64,000 bases of DNA from an uncultured Opitutales bacterium (GCA_900545705.1 URAK01000003.1:62001-126000); one strand, 5' to 3'. Numbered from the stretch's first letter, positions 8,452 to 17,814 are shown. Numbers and translations are program-made. The notes: a model not told the origin generated them from the sequence alone.

Positions 8452-8482
8452 TTGCAAGGAAAGCAAATTTTTGAGGTTATAG
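8452..8482 (+). promoter_or_regulatory. Candidate ffs promoter
   Basis: TTGCAA at 8452-8457 is followed 18-19 bases later by GTTATAG (8476-8482). Transcription would begin close to 8489, which coincides with the first paired base of the SRP RNA at 8490. Confidence 0.4.
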
Positions 8483-8486
8483 AGTG

Positions 8487-8590
8487 CAAGGTCGGGCCCC
8501 ATGCAATTTGCGGCGGCGCGAACCCCGCCAGATCCGGAAGGAAGCAACGGTAGCGATCACCCAAATGTGCCGTGGGTCGCCTGACCCCCT
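8487..8590 (+). ncRNA. ffs: Signal recognition particle RNA, small (4.5S) type
   Basis: The diagnostic apical loop is present at 8536-8546 (GGAAGGAAGCA), flanked by the symmetric-loop strands that bind the Ffh M domain. The 5' end GGTCGGGC (8490-8497) pairs with GCCTGACC (8579-8586) with a single G-U, closing a hairpin of roughly 100 nucleotides. There is no Alu domain, as in the short bacterial form. A T-rich tract (8593-8606) after the closing stem may end the RNA. uppS starts only 23 bases later, so some transcripts may read on into the lipid operon. End positions are estimates to within a few bases. Confidence 0.92.
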
Positions 8591-8612
8591 ACTCTTTATT
8601 TTTTTTAAACTC

Positions 8613-9350
8613 ATGGCTTCCGAATCCGACATTTTTATAAAAAATGCGCCTGCGCATGTGGCGATAATTATGGACGGCAACGGAAGGTGGGCTAAGGAAC
8701 GCGGGAAACCGCGCATTTTCGGGCATAAAGAAGGCGCCAACAGAATCCGTGAAGTGATGGACGCCGCGAGGGAAGCCGGAGTCAAGTTTCTTACCCTCTA
8801 CGCGTTTTCTTCCGAAAACTGGAATAGGCCGCAAGATGAGGTCGAAGCTTTGATGAATTTGCTTGTCTCCGCAATAAATGAATACGGTGGGGAGCTTGTT
8901 GAAAATAAAATACGATTCCGCACTATAGGCGATATCTCAGCCCTTCCGCAAAAATGCCAAGACGCCGTTGAAAATCTTTCTAAAAAAACCGAAAACTTTT
9001 CGGAATCTACCCTTGTGCTCGCACTAAATTATGGCTCGCGCGACGAAATCGCAATGGCTGCGAGAAAACTTGCAGAAATGGTTTTGAAAGAAGGCTTGAA
9101 GCCATCATCGATAAATTGGGAAAAAATTTCCGGCCAGCTGTACACTTCCGACATTCCTGACCCAGATTTAATAATTAGAACTTCCGGTGAACAGCGCCTG
9201 AGCAATTTCTTAATGCTCCAAGCAGCATATTCGGAACTCTACTTTACCGACGTTTATTGGCCGGATTTCGGCAGAAAGGAATTTCTCAAAGCTGTCGAGG
9301 AATTTAAACTGCGCGAAAGGCGTTATGGCAAAACCGCCGATCAACTCTAA
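8613..9350 (+). CDS. uppS: Undecaprenyl (polyprenyl) diphosphate synthase
   Basis: This cis-prenyltransferase builds the C55 lipid carrier for peptidoglycan and LPS sugars. The 245-residue product has the catalytic Asp21 in MDGNGRWAKERG, the FSSENW segment, NYGSRDEI, and the C-terminal PDLIIRTSGEQRLSNFL motif. The ATG at 8613 is used; a longer frame running upstream would overlap the SRP RNA gene and has no family similarity. It is the first gene of uppS-cdsA-dxr-rseP-ispG, and cdsA starts eight bases after its stop. Confidence 0.97.
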   Translation: MASESDIFIKNAPAHVAIIMDGNGRWAKERGKPRIFGHKEGANRIREVMDAAREAGVKFLTLYAFSSENWNRPQDEVEALMNLLVSAINEYGGELVENKIRFRTIGDISALPQKCQDAVENLSKKTENFSESTLVLALNYGSRDEIAMAARKLAEMVLKEGLKPSSINWEKISGQLYTSDIPDPDLIIRTSGEQRLSNFLMLQAAYSELYFTDVYWPDFGRKEFLKAVEEFKLRERRYGKTADQL

Positions 9351-9358
9351 ATAACTGT

Positions 9359-10204
9359 ATGTTAGCCAGGACTTTTAGCACGATTCTGCTTTGGGCGGCA
9401 ACTTTGCTTGCAATAATATATTTTGCCGCCTACGGCTGGGCGGTCATAGTGGCGCTACTCTCGGCTGCCGCACTGCATGAAGTTTTTGAGGTCCAAAGGA
9501 AAATCGGATTTAAACCTTCGGAGACTTTTGGTCAAATTGCCTCTATCGCAATATTTTTATGCGTTTGGATAGATGCGGAACTGGGCGTATCCGGCGGATT
9601 CGGTGGAAGTTTGGCGTTTGCGCTTTCACTCATGGCAATATCTTGCTGCGTCCTAAAACACCCGTATTCCGATTTTTTTAAAGAGACGACTTTGCCTACA
9701 ATTTGCGCTATATCAACTGTACCATTCATGCTGCAGTGGCTCGTTGTCTTAGGGTTTGTGGATTTCGGATTGTCGAGATACACTGGCGTTATACTTTCAA
9801 TTTGGATTTTGGCCGCCGCTAAATTTTCCGACGTCGGCGCGTATGTTCTTGGTTCGGCATTTGGCCGACACAAAATGGCCCCGTCCATAAGCCCCAAAAA
9901 GACATGGGAAGGAGCCGCGGGAGGGCTTTTTTCATCAGCCGCGGTGTCGGCGGCAATCGCCTGCGGTTTTGCCGATTCCTTGCCAGCTCAATTTACTCCG
10001 CCCATTGCCGCCGCCGCCGGTATTTTAATTGGAGCAGTCGCTATACTCTCAGACCTCCTCGAATCAGTCTTTAAAAGAGTCGCCGGAGTCAAGGACTCAG
10101 GCTCTTTGATTCCCGGAATTGGAGGCGCGCTCGACCTAGCCGACTCGCTACTTCTTTCGGCTCCGCTTGGAACGGTTCTGCTAATCTTTATACTTCAACT
10201 ATGA
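9359..10204 (+). CDS. cdsA: Phosphatidate cytidylyltransferase
   Basis: The 281-residue integral membrane protein should form CDP-diacylglycerol from phosphatidate and CTP, the branch point of phospholipid synthesis. It has about seven hydrophobic segments, the PKKTWEGAAGG motif near residue 180 and the family signature near the C terminus. The signature reads SVFKRVAGVKDSGSLIPGIG followed by GALDLADS, so the usual His and Arg of PGHGGxxDRxDS are replaced by Ile and Leu. The acidic residues are kept. Its stop overlaps the dxr start (ATGA), so translation is coupled. Confidence 0.93.
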   Translation: MLARTFSTILLWAATLLAIIYFAAYGWAVIVALLSAAALHEVFEVQRKIGFKPSETFGQIASIAIFLCVWIDAELGVSGGFGGSLAFALSLMAISCCVLKHPYSDFFKETTLPTICAISTVPFMLQWLVVLGFVDFGLSRYTGVILSIWILAAAKFSDVGAYVLGSAFGRHKMAPSISPKKTWEGAAGGLFSSAAVSAAIACGFADSLPAQFTPPIAAAAGILIGAVAILSDLLESVFKRVAGVKDSGSLIPGIGGALDLADSLLLSAPLGTVLLIFILQL

Positions 10205-11364
10205 AACGCAAAAATCTTGTGATACTCGGGGCAACAGGCTCCATCGGGGACAGCACCCTTAAAGTCGTAAGGGGAAATCCCGAAAGGCTAAACGTCCTCG
10301 GAATCGCCGGCAGAAAAAACTACGAAAAACTCGCCAAAATCGCAGACGAATTTAATGTGCGCCACGTTGCAATTTTTGACGACGCCGCCTACGACGCCGC
10401 AGTGGAATCCGGACTTTTCAAGGGGCGCAAACTATATAGAGGCGCCGAAGGGCTTATGGAAATATCCGTTTTGCCCGAAGCCGACACGCTAGTTGCAGCG
10501 GTAGTTGGAACGCAGGCTCTAAAACCGACTTTAGCCGCAATTCGCGCAGGCAAAGATATTGCGCTTGCGAACAAAGAGCTGCTGGTAATGGCCGGAAAAT
10601 TTGTCATGGGATACGCGAAGGAAAACAACGTTGCGATTCTTCCGCTAGACTCCGAGCACAACGCGATATTCCAGTGCATTAACGGCGAGCGCAAGCGCGA
10701 CATCGCAAAGCTTCTAATAACAGCCTCCGGCGGAATGTTCCGCGACTACACGCGCGAGCAAATGCTCTCAATAAAGCCCCAAGACGCCCTGCGCCACCCG
10801 AATTGGAAAATGGGCCCGAAAGTCACGATAGACTCCTCTACTCTCGCCAACAAGGGGCTTGAAGTAATAGAGGCAAAATGGCTTTTCGGCGTCGAGCCTG
10901 AAAATATACAGGTGGTTGTGCAGAGGCAGAGCCTCGTCCACTCTATGGTGCAATTTGTAGACGGGTCTGTTTTGGCGCATTTTTCGCCGCCGTCGATGAC
11001 TTTCGCTATTTCCCACAGCCTGCTCTACCCCGAGCGCGGGAATTGCGTCTGCGAGCCCATAGATTTCTCAAAGGGCTTTTCGATAGACTTTGCGCCGCCG
11101 GATACGGAGCGCTTCCCGTGTTTAAAGCACGCGTACAACGCGCTGAAAGCGGGCGGGACGGCCACGGCTATATTCAACGCCTCAAATGAAGTTGCGGTAT
11201 CCCGCTTCATAGAGGGAAAACTTCCGTGGATAAAAATACCAAACGTTATAGAAAAAACCCTCGAAGCCGTATCGGCAAAGGATCCACAGACACTTGACGA
11301 CATTCTCGCCGACGATGCGCTCGCGCGCGTCAAAGCCCTTGAAATTGCTGAGTCAATCGCGTAA
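10201..11364 (+). CDS. dxr: 1-deoxy-D-xylulose-5-phosphate reductoisomerase
   Basis: This 387-residue NADPH enzyme makes methylerythritol phosphate, the committed step of the mevalonate-independent isoprenoid route. The nucleotide-binding GATGSIGDSTL opens the protein, followed by ANKELLVMAG, the metal-binding LPLDSEHNAIFQC and the active-site loop ASGGMFRD. The C-terminal NASNEVAV motif is present. Length is typical. It overlaps cdsA by four bases and abuts rseP with no gap. Together with ispG in the same operon it ties isoprenoid supply to the undecaprenyl carrier made by uppS. Confidence 0.98.
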   Translation: MKRKNLVILGATGSIGDSTLKVVRGNPERLNVLGIAGRKNYEKLAKIADEFNVRHVAIFDDAAYDAAVESGLFKGRKLYRGAEGLMEISVLPEADTLVAAVVGTQALKPTLAAIRAGKDIALANKELLVMAGKFVMGYAKENNVAILPLDSEHNAIFQCINGERKRDIAKLLITASGGMFRDYTREQMLSIKPQDALRHPNWKMGPKVTIDSSTLANKGLEVIEAKWLFGVEPENIQVVVQRQSLVHSMVQFVDGSVLAHFSPPSMTFAISHSLLYPERGNCVCEPIDFSKGFSIDFAPPDTERFPCLKHAYNALKAGGTATAIFNASNEVAVSRFIEGKLPWIKIPNVIEKTLEAVSAKDPQTLDDILADDALARVKALEIAESIA

Positions 11365-13158
11365 ATGACGGATATAGCTGAAATTTTTTCAAACACTTGG
11401 GCGATAATACTCGTTCTGCTGTTTTTCGGCGGCTCGATTTTTATACACGAACTCGGCCACTTTCTCGCCGCAAAGATGCGCGGGCTTAAAGTAACTAAAT
11501 TTTCAATAGGGTTTGGGCCTGCCATATTCTCGCGCAAGGGCAAAGACGGCTGTGAATACCTCGTGGGCGCGCTTCCCCTCGGCGGATATGTCGCGATTCC
11601 GCAACTTGCCGACTTGTCCGCATTGGAGGGAACAGACCCCTCGGAAGGCAAAAACCTTCCAAAGGCTTCGTGTACCGACAAGGTTATAGTAAGCGCGGCG
11701 GGCGCATTTTTTAATCTATTGCTCGCGGCGTTTCTCGGGCTATTTGTATGGATTTTCGGCGTCCCCACAAGCGACTCGGAAGCGACAACTGTCGTCGGAT
11801 ACGTTTCAAAGACCATTACTGGCGCCGATGGGAAATCGGTAGATTCGCCGGCGCACAAGGCTGGATTGCTCCCGGGCGATAAAATATTGGCTGTTGACGG
11901 GGCCGAAGTGTCAGACTTCATGCAGATTATAGAGAAAATCGCGATAGGTTCGGGGCGCACTGTAAGTGGCTCTCCCAAAGCGGTGCTCGAAATCCAAAGA
12001 GGCACGGACATTTTTCCGGTGGAAGTTTTCCCGGAGCTTATAAAAACAAATCCGTCCTCCGGCGACGAGATACGCATGATAGGCATATCTCCCGCTATGA
12101 CTATGAAGATCGGTTCTCTTATGGACGGCTCTCCCGCAAAGGCCGGAGGAGCAAAACCCGGCGATGTAGTCGTATCCATAAACGGGCAAAAACTTTATTC
12201 AAATATGCAGCTTTCCGACATTTTGGCAAAAGTCGAGGAAGGCGAAACTGTGGAGCTTGGCGTAATCCGCGACGGCACTTCGATATCGCTAAAAATTGCC
12301 CCTGCGAAAATTGCTCTTACAAAGTCCCTTTGCAAAGTAAAACTTCCAGACGGAGCAGGATTTTTATCATTCATTTCGGTATCTCCAAAAAATCCATCAA
12401 AGACTTCCGCAGAAACAATAAAGCTTTTCTCGGAGGAGGCGGCGTATCCGCAGTTCTCAAAAATCGAGGCGGGAGACATTCTTTACAGAGTCGGCCAAAC
12501 CCGGGTTGAGTCGCTGTCGCAGCTAAACGCTCTAATAAATGCGGGCCTTGGCCCGGACGGTGCCGCAATGTTCTTTTCCGACGAGAATATGAAGTTGAAA
12601 TCGGTGCACCTTCCCGCCGGCTCCTCATCCGAAATACTGCCGCCGCGCGAAAAAATGATGCTCGGATACATTCTTGAAAACGTAATAGTTGTGCGCCACC
12701 CATCCATCGCAAAACAATTCCGCGACAGTCTCGAACGCACGTACTCCGCAATGGCGAGCCTCGTTAACCCGCAAAGCGATGTCGGGATTGCGAGCCTTGC
12801 GGGACCGGTAGACATCGGCAGGGTTATTTACAAGCTCTCTCTTACAGACATCTCTTTGATGCTCTCCTTCGCGGTTCTGCTAAACGTTAACTTGGCGATT
12901 TTAAATATGCTTCCAGTTCCGGTTCTCGACGGGGGCCACATTTTGTTTGCGCTGATTGAAAAAGTTCGCGGAAAGCCCCTGCCGCCCTCTTTCTTCATGG
13001 CGGTTCAGTCCTTCTTTTCAATCCTTTTTATGGTGCTTATGGGGTATGTGGTATACCTCGGATTTTTAAGATGGAACGGAGATTCAAAATACGAATCTTC
13101 CATGGAAAAAACCTCGCAATATTATTTAAAGGACATTTCATTTAAAAAACATGAATAA
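11365..13158 (+). CDS. rseP: RseP-type site-2 (intramembrane) zinc metalloprotease
   Basis: The 597-residue protein has the zinc site HELGH (His28, Glu29, His32) in its first membrane helix and the third ligand Asp522 in the LNMLPVPVLDGGH motif near the C terminus, followed by a last membrane segment. Between them lies a long soluble region with at least two PDZ-like modules (around residues 150-235 and 245-315) and a further 150 residues before the C-terminal helices. E. coli RseP has about 450 residues, so the central region is enlarged. Family members cut transmembrane anti-sigma factors or leftover signal peptides. It abuts dxr and overlaps ispG by eight bases, the common dxr-rseP arrangement extended by ispG. 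Confidence 0.95.
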   Translation: MTDIAEIFSNTWAIILVLLFFGGSIFIHELGHFLAAKMRGLKVTKFSIGFGPAIFSRKGKDGCEYLVGALPLGGYVAIPQLADLSALEGTDPSEGKNLPKASCTDKVIVSAAGAFFNLLLAAFLGLFVWIFGVPTSDSEATTVVGYVSKTITGADGKSVDSPAHKAGLLPGDKILAVDGAEVSDFMQIIEKIAIGSGRTVSGSPKAVLEIQRGTDIFPVEVFPELIKTNPSSGDEIRMIGISPAMTMKIGSLMDGSPAKAGGAKPGDVVVSINGQKLYSNMQLSDILAKVEEGETVELGVIRDGTSISLKIAPAKIALTKSLCKVKLPDGAGFLSFISVSPKNPSKTSAETIKLFSEEAAYPQFSKIEAGDILYRVGQTRVESLSQLNALINAGLGPDGAAMFFSDENMKLKSVHLPAGSSSEILPPREKMMLGYILENVIVVRHPSIAKQFRDSLERTYSAMASLVNPQSDVGIASLAGPVDIGRVIYKLSLTDISLMLSFAVLLNVNLAILNMLPVPVLDGGHILFALIEKVRGKPLPPSFFMAVQSFFSILFMVLMGYVVYLGFLRWNGDSKYESSMEKTSQYYLKDISFKKHE

Positions 13159-14977
13159 CTATTGCCTATCAAGATTCAACTGCGTCAGAAAACCGGTTCG
13201 CACTGTCCATGTGGGGGGCGTCGAAATCGGCGGCGATAAAATCGTCGTGCAATCAATGACAAATACCAAAACCTGCGATGTTGACGCTTCCGTGCGCCAG
13301 TGCATACAGCTCGCCGAGGCCGGATGCCAAATCGTAAGGCTTACGGCGCAGAATCTCGATGCGGCAAAGGCTCTCGGGGAAATTTCAAAAAAATTCCGCG
13401 CGGCTGGCTTTGAAACGCCGCTTGTTGCGGACATACATTTTCTGCCGGCAACTGCTATGGAGGCTGTTGAACATGTAGAAAAAATACGCGTAAACCCCGG
13501 CAACTTTACGGACAAACAGCGCACAGACTCCAATGCGGAATATTCCGACTCGGACTACGCCGCCGACCTCGAGCGCGCCCGCGAAAAATTCATACCCCTC
13601 GTCCGCCGATGCAAAGAGCTTGGCAGAGCCATACGCATCGGTACAAACCACGGCTCGCTATCCGACAGAATAATCCGCAGGTACGGCGACACCCCAGAGG
13701 GAATGGTAGTAGCCGCATTTGAGTTTGCGCGCATGTGTATCGACGAAAACTTCCACAATTTCCTATTCTCGTTTAAATCGAGCAATACGCGCGTCATGAC
13801 ACAAGCTTACAGGCTCGCGGCTTCAAAAATGAGCGCGGAGCTCGGGGCATCGTACCCCCTGCACTTGGGAGTGACCGAAGCGGGACTCGGGATTGACGCC
13901 CGCGTAAAAAGTGCAATGGGCATAGGCGGCCTGCTATTCGACGGGCTTGGAGACACTATAAGAGTGTCCCTTACGGAGGATCCCGTCGAGGAGATACCTG
14001 TCGCGCTTTCGCTCGCGCGCCTTGCGGAAAAGGTGCGCTCAGCCAAGGCTGTCGCGCAAAAACCGGAAGGGATTGACTTTTACTCGTACTCGCGCCGCAA
14101 ATGCCGGACCCTCGAATGTGGAAAGCTTAAAATCGGAGCCAAAGCGGTTCCCGCGGCAGCAGCTTTCGGTAAGACTTCATGCGCGGATTTTTGCGTAATA
14201 GACGGCGTTGCCAAGCTTGAAAACGGCGCAAAACTGGAAATTTCGGCGTACGGGGCAAATGACTCCCAGAAACTCGCCGCAGACGCCTCCCGCGCCCAGA
14301 TTTTGGCCGCCCTTGTAGATACTGCCGACATAAAGGCGCTCGCTCCAACCTTAAAAAGCACAACCAATGTGGTATTGATAGTGCCCTCCCCTGCGGACGG
14401 CCGCCACAGCGTAGGCGAAGCGAGAATGTTTGCTGCGACCTTGCGCGAATTTGGCATAGACGCGCCGATATGGCTTAAATTCGACAAGTCTATCGCTGTA
14501 AATCCCGAAGCCGACGAGATGGGGCTGTTGAACGAGGCCGCCATATACATCGGATCCCTAATGGTGGACGGCATAGGCGACATCGCCTCAGTCGAAATAA
14601 CAGGCGACCCCCAAAAAGACGCCAAATATTGTCTCGCAATACTGCAAGGAGCGCGCGCGCGCCGCTCAAAAGCCGAGTACATCGCATGCCCGAGCTGCGG
14701 GCGCACCCTGTACGATATTCAAGACGCATTTGCCAAAATACAGGCGGCGACGAGCCATCTAAAAGATGTCACAATCGGAGTAATGGGCTGCATTGTAAAC
14801 GGCCCCGGAGAAATGGCAGACGCCGACTTCGGCTATGTCGGCGGAGCTCCCGGTAAAATAAACCTCTATAAAAACAAAGTCTGCGTTGAAAAAAACATTC
14901 CCCAGGAGAAATCCATCGAGAGGTTGGTTGAGCTAATTAAAAAAGAGGGGCGTTGGACTGAACCAAAGGTAAAATAA
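13151..14977 (+). CDS. ispG: 4-hydroxy-3-methylbut-2-enyl-diphosphate synthase, long form
   Basis: The 608-residue enzyme carries out the iron-sulfur-dependent conversion of methylerythritol cyclodiphosphate to HMBPP. The N-terminal barrel (GGVEIGGDKIVVQSMTNT, VADIHFLP, RIGTNHGSLSDRI) is joined to the C-terminal [4Fe-4S] domain whose ligands are Cys513 and Cys516 in CPSCGRTLYD and Cys547 in GCIVNGPGEMADAD. Typical proteobacterial IspG has about 370 residues; this has the roughly 230-residue middle insert known from Chlamydiae, Bacteroidetes and plants. It overlaps rseP by eight bases and ends the operon before a terminator. Confidence 0.96.
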   Translation: MNNYCLSRFNCVRKPVRTVHVGGVEIGGDKIVVQSMTNTKTCDVDASVRQCIQLAEAGCQIVRLTAQNLDAAKALGEISKKFRAAGFETPLVADIHFLPATAMEAVEHVEKIRVNPGNFTDKQRTDSNAEYSDSDYAADLERAREKFIPLVRRCKELGRAIRIGTNHGSLSDRIIRRYGDTPEGMVVAAFEFARMCIDENFHNFLFSFKSSNTRVMTQAYRLAASKMSAELGASYPLHLGVTEAGLGIDARVKSAMGIGGLLFDGLGDTIRVSLTEDPVEEIPVALSLARLAEKVRSAKAVAQKPEGIDFYSYSRRKCRTLECGKLKIGAKAVPAAAAFGKTSCADFCVIDGVAKLENGAKLEISAYGANDSQKLAADASRAQILAALVDTADIKALAPTLKSTTNVVLIVPSPADGRHSVGEARMFAATLREFGIDAPIWLKFDKSIAVNPEADEMGLLNEAAIYIGSLMVDGIGDIASVEITGDPQKDAKYCLAILQGARARRSKAEYIACPSCGRTLYDIQDAFAKIQAATSHLKDVTIGVMGCIVNGPGEMADADFGYVGGAPGKINLYKNKVCVEKNIPQEKSIERLVELIKKEGRWTEPKVK

Positions 14978-15309
14978 GTTTTTGTAAATATTTTGCATTG
15001 GCAAACGCTGGATTTACGGAAAATCCGCGCTTTAAAATAAAAAAAAACGCGCTTATCGGGCGCGTTTTTTTTATTTTTTGAAGGCAAAAATCAGGCGTTT
15101 TTTTCAAATAAAATGTTGCCTAAGCGCTAAGCGTATATAATATTACTAATATGCCGCCAACAAAGTGGGGGACTCTCTTTTTTTTTGCGGGTTGACGCGG
15201 AGTCGGCGGCTTGAAAAATCGGCGCAAAAAAGGCAAGAAATATCGGAAAATTTTACCGTAAAAACGGCCTTTCCCGCCCGAGAAATGAATTTAATAAAAA
15301 TAAATAAAA
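14978..15309. other. Intergenic region ispG-gyrB
   Basis: This 332-base gap holds the ispG terminator and the gyrB leader. A weak candidate promoter is TTGCCT at 15116-15121 with a TATAAT/TAATAT cluster at 15136-15143. A T-run and a short hairpin (CCGT-AAAA-ACGG, about 15257-15269) follow. No open frame is convincing and the gyrB ATG is preceded by an A-rich tract rather than a Shine-Dalgarno sequence. Confidence 0.4.
15041..15072 (+). terminator. Terminator of the uppS-ispG operon
   Basis: The stem ACGCGC / GCGCG(T), flanked by an A-run and a T-run that extend the pairing, lies about 65 bases after the ispG stop and ends in eight Ts. Confidence 0.85.
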
Positions 15310-17796
15310 ATGGCTGATATAAACAAATCTAACGACAATTACGACGCGTCAAAGATACAAAAGCTCGAAGGGCTGGAAGGCGTGAGAAAACGCCCCGACA
15401 TGTATATCGGAGACACTAACGAAAGAGGGCTGCACCACTGCGTATTTGAAATTGTGGACAACTCGATAGACGAGGCCCTCGCCGGATACTGCAATCTCAT
15501 AAAAGTAAGCATTCACAACGACGGCTCATGCTCTGTGGAGGACAACGGCCGCGGCATACCGGTCGATATCCACCCCAAATATAAAATTCCCGCACTCGAG
15601 CTTGTCATGACAAACCTCCACGCAGGCGGAAAATTCGGCAAGGGCGCCTACCAAGTATCGGGCGGTTTGCACGGCGTCGGCGCAAAGTGCGTAAATGCAG
15701 TCTCGGAATATTTTGAAGTCGAGGTCCGCAAGGGCGGGAAAATTTACAAAATGGAATTTTCCCGCGGCAAAACGACCATGCCAATGACCATCATCGGCAA
15801 CACTAAAACGACCGGCACAAAAATCACCTTCATTCCGGACCCGCAAATATTCACCCTCACGAGGGAGTTCAAGTACGAGATTCTTTCCAAACGCCTAAGG
15901 GAACTCGCGTTCCTCAATCCGGGCATTACAATCGAGCTATCCGACGAACGAATCAACAAGCGCGAAACTTTTAACTTTAAAAACGGGATTTCCGAATACG
16001 TCCAATACCTCAACCGCGCAAAGGTGGTCGTAAACCCGAAAGTCATATACTTTTCGGGCGAAGCTCCCGCCGCAGAAGGCTCCGATTCCCTCATTAAAGT
16101 CGACATAGCCCTGCAATACAACGACTCCTACAATGAGCAGGTTTACGCCTACGCAAACTCAATCTTCAATGTCGAGGGCGGAACGCATCTGAGCGGTTTC
16201 AGGACCGCCCTCACCCGCGTAATAAACAACTACGCGAAGGCCAACGGCCTCATAAAGGACAAAGATCCCGCGATATCGGGCGACGACTGCCGCGAAGGGC
16301 TCACCGCAGTAATTTCGGTAAAAGTTCCCGAGCCGCGCTTTGAGGGCCAAACCAAAACAAAACTTTCCAACGGAGAAGTTGACGGCATAGTCCAAAAAAT
16401 CGTCGGCGAAAAATTAAAGTACTATTTTGAGACAAACCCCTCAATTGCAAAAAAAATAATAGATAAATGCGTCATGGCAGCGCGCGCGCGCGACGCCGCC
16501 CGCAAAGCGCGCGAGACAGTCCGCAAGACCGTCCTCTCCGCAGGCGGCCTCCCCGGGAAACTAGCCGACTGCTCGGAAAAAGACCCGTCTTTGTGCGAGC
16601 TTTACATTGTCGAGGGCGACTCCGCAGGCGGTTCCGCCAAAATGGGGCGCGACAGAAAATACCAGGCTATTTTGCCGATAAGGGGAAAGCTTTTAAACGT
16701 CGAGAAAGCGCGCCTAGACAAGGTGCTAAACAACAACGAAATCCGCACAATAATCACCGCTTGCGGAACAGGCATAGGCGAGTCCGGCGAGGGCGCGTTT
16801 GACGTTACTAAGGCGCGCTACCACAAGGTCGTCATAATGACCGATGCCGATGTCGACGGCTCGCACATCAGGACTCTGCTTCTGACGTTCTTCTTCCGCC
16901 AAATGCGCGGGCTCATTGAAAACGGATACGTGTACATCGCCCAGCCTCCCCTCTATAGAATAAAAAGAAAAAAGCGCGAGCAGTACGTTATGAACGACGC
17001 CGAAATGAATAAAATACTCCTCACTCTCGGCTCAGAGGACGTCACCCTAACGCGCGTGCGCGACAATTTTGAATTCCCGCCGCAAAAAGTCGACAAATTG
17101 GTGGAAATGCTCTCGCGCCTCGAAACGCTTGGGCACGGGATTACCCGCTATGCATGCTCGCTTTCGACGTATCTCGACACGAACCGCGAAGGCAAGCTTC
17201 CCAAGTATATTGCCCGCGTGAGAACAGGAAACAAGGAGGAATTCAAGTACATTTTCGACGAGGACGAACGCTCAAAATTCTTTGTGGAGTACGGCAACTC
17301 CGAGGATATTTTTGAAGGCAACACAATCCGCGAAGTTGTGGACGAGCTTGGAAACAAAGTCCAGCAGCGAATAAATGTGTACGAAATCTACGAGGCGCAC
17401 CAAATAGAAAAAATCCTCGCGGAATTCGCAAAAGTCGGGCTTGTCGTGCAGTCGTTCACTCCCACCGAGGAGCCGCGCTACATATTAACGGAAAACCTCG
17501 GCGCCGACAAAAAGAACGAATACAAGCTATACAGCATTCTCGAATTAGTCTCAAAGATACGAGAGCTCGGCAGAAGGGGGCTTAGCATACAGCGCTACAA
17601 AGGCCTTGGTGAAATGAACGCCAAACAGCTCTATGAAACAACCATGGACCCGAATAAGCGCTCATTCCTTAAAGTGTCGATTGACGACGCAGCTGAGGCT
17701 GACGCAACATTCTCGATGCTGATGGGCGAAGACGTTCCCATACGCCGCGCCTTCATAGAAGACAACGCGCTCAACGCTTCGTACCTCGACATCTAA
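15310..17796 (+). CDS. gyrB: DNA gyrase subunit B
   Basis: The 828-residue ATPase subunit of gyrase has the GHKL motifs EIVDNSIDEALAGYC (about residues 47-61), DNGRGIPVDIH and GGLHGVGAKCVNA, then the Toprim motifs EGDSAGGSAK (about 434) and TDADVDGSHI (about 513). The C-terminal QRYKGLGEMNAKQLYETTMD block is present. It lies 18 bases before gyrA, so the subunits are co-expressed. The leader is A-rich and lacks a clear ribosome-binding site. Confidence 0.98.
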   Translation: MADINKSNDNYDASKIQKLEGLEGVRKRPDMYIGDTNERGLHHCVFEIVDNSIDEALAGYCNLIKVSIHNDGSCSVEDNGRGIPVDIHPKYKIPALELVMTNLHAGGKFGKGAYQVSGGLHGVGAKCVNAVSEYFEVEVRKGGKIYKMEFSRGKTTMPMTIIGNTKTTGTKITFIPDPQIFTLTREFKYEILSKRLRELAFLNPGITIELSDERINKRETFNFKNGISEYVQYLNRAKVVVNPKVIYFSGEAPAAEGSDSLIKVDIALQYNDSYNEQVYAYANSIFNVEGGTHLSGFRTALTRVINNYAKANGLIKDKDPAISGDDCREGLTAVISVKVPEPRFEGQTKTKLSNGEVDGIVQKIVGEKLKYYFETNPSIAKKIIDKCVMAARARDAARKARETVRKTVLSAGGLPGKLADCSEKDPSLCELYIVEGDSAGGSAKMGRDRKYQAILPIRGKLLNVEKARLDKVLNNNEIRTIITACGTGIGESGEGAFDVTKARYHKVVIMTDADVDGSHIRTLLLTFFFRQMRGLIENGYVYIAQPPLYRIKRKKREQYVMNDAEMNKILLTLGSEDVTLTRVRDNFEFPPQKVDKLVEMLSRLETLGHGITRYACSLSTYLDTNREGKLPKYIARVRTGNKEEFKYIFDEDERSKFFVEYGNSEDIFEGNTIREVVDELGNKVQQRINVYEIYEAHQIEKILAEFAKVGLVVQSFTPTEEPRYILTENLGADKKNEYKLYSILELVSKIRELGRRGLSIQRYKGLGEMNAKQLYETTMDPNKRSFLKVSIDDAAEADATFSMLMGEDVPIRRAFIEDNALNASYLDI

Positions 17797-17814
17797 CACC
17801 AAAATTTTTAAAAA

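Noticed and set aside
8287..8553. 88-codon frame overlapping the SRP RNA gene
   Set aside because: It crosses the direct repeats and the SRP RNA, and has no protein features.
11025..12179. Minus-strand frame of 384 codons opposite dxr and rseP
   Set aside because: Both sense genes are unmistakable, and the antisense product is a Ser/Pro/Ala-rich shadow.
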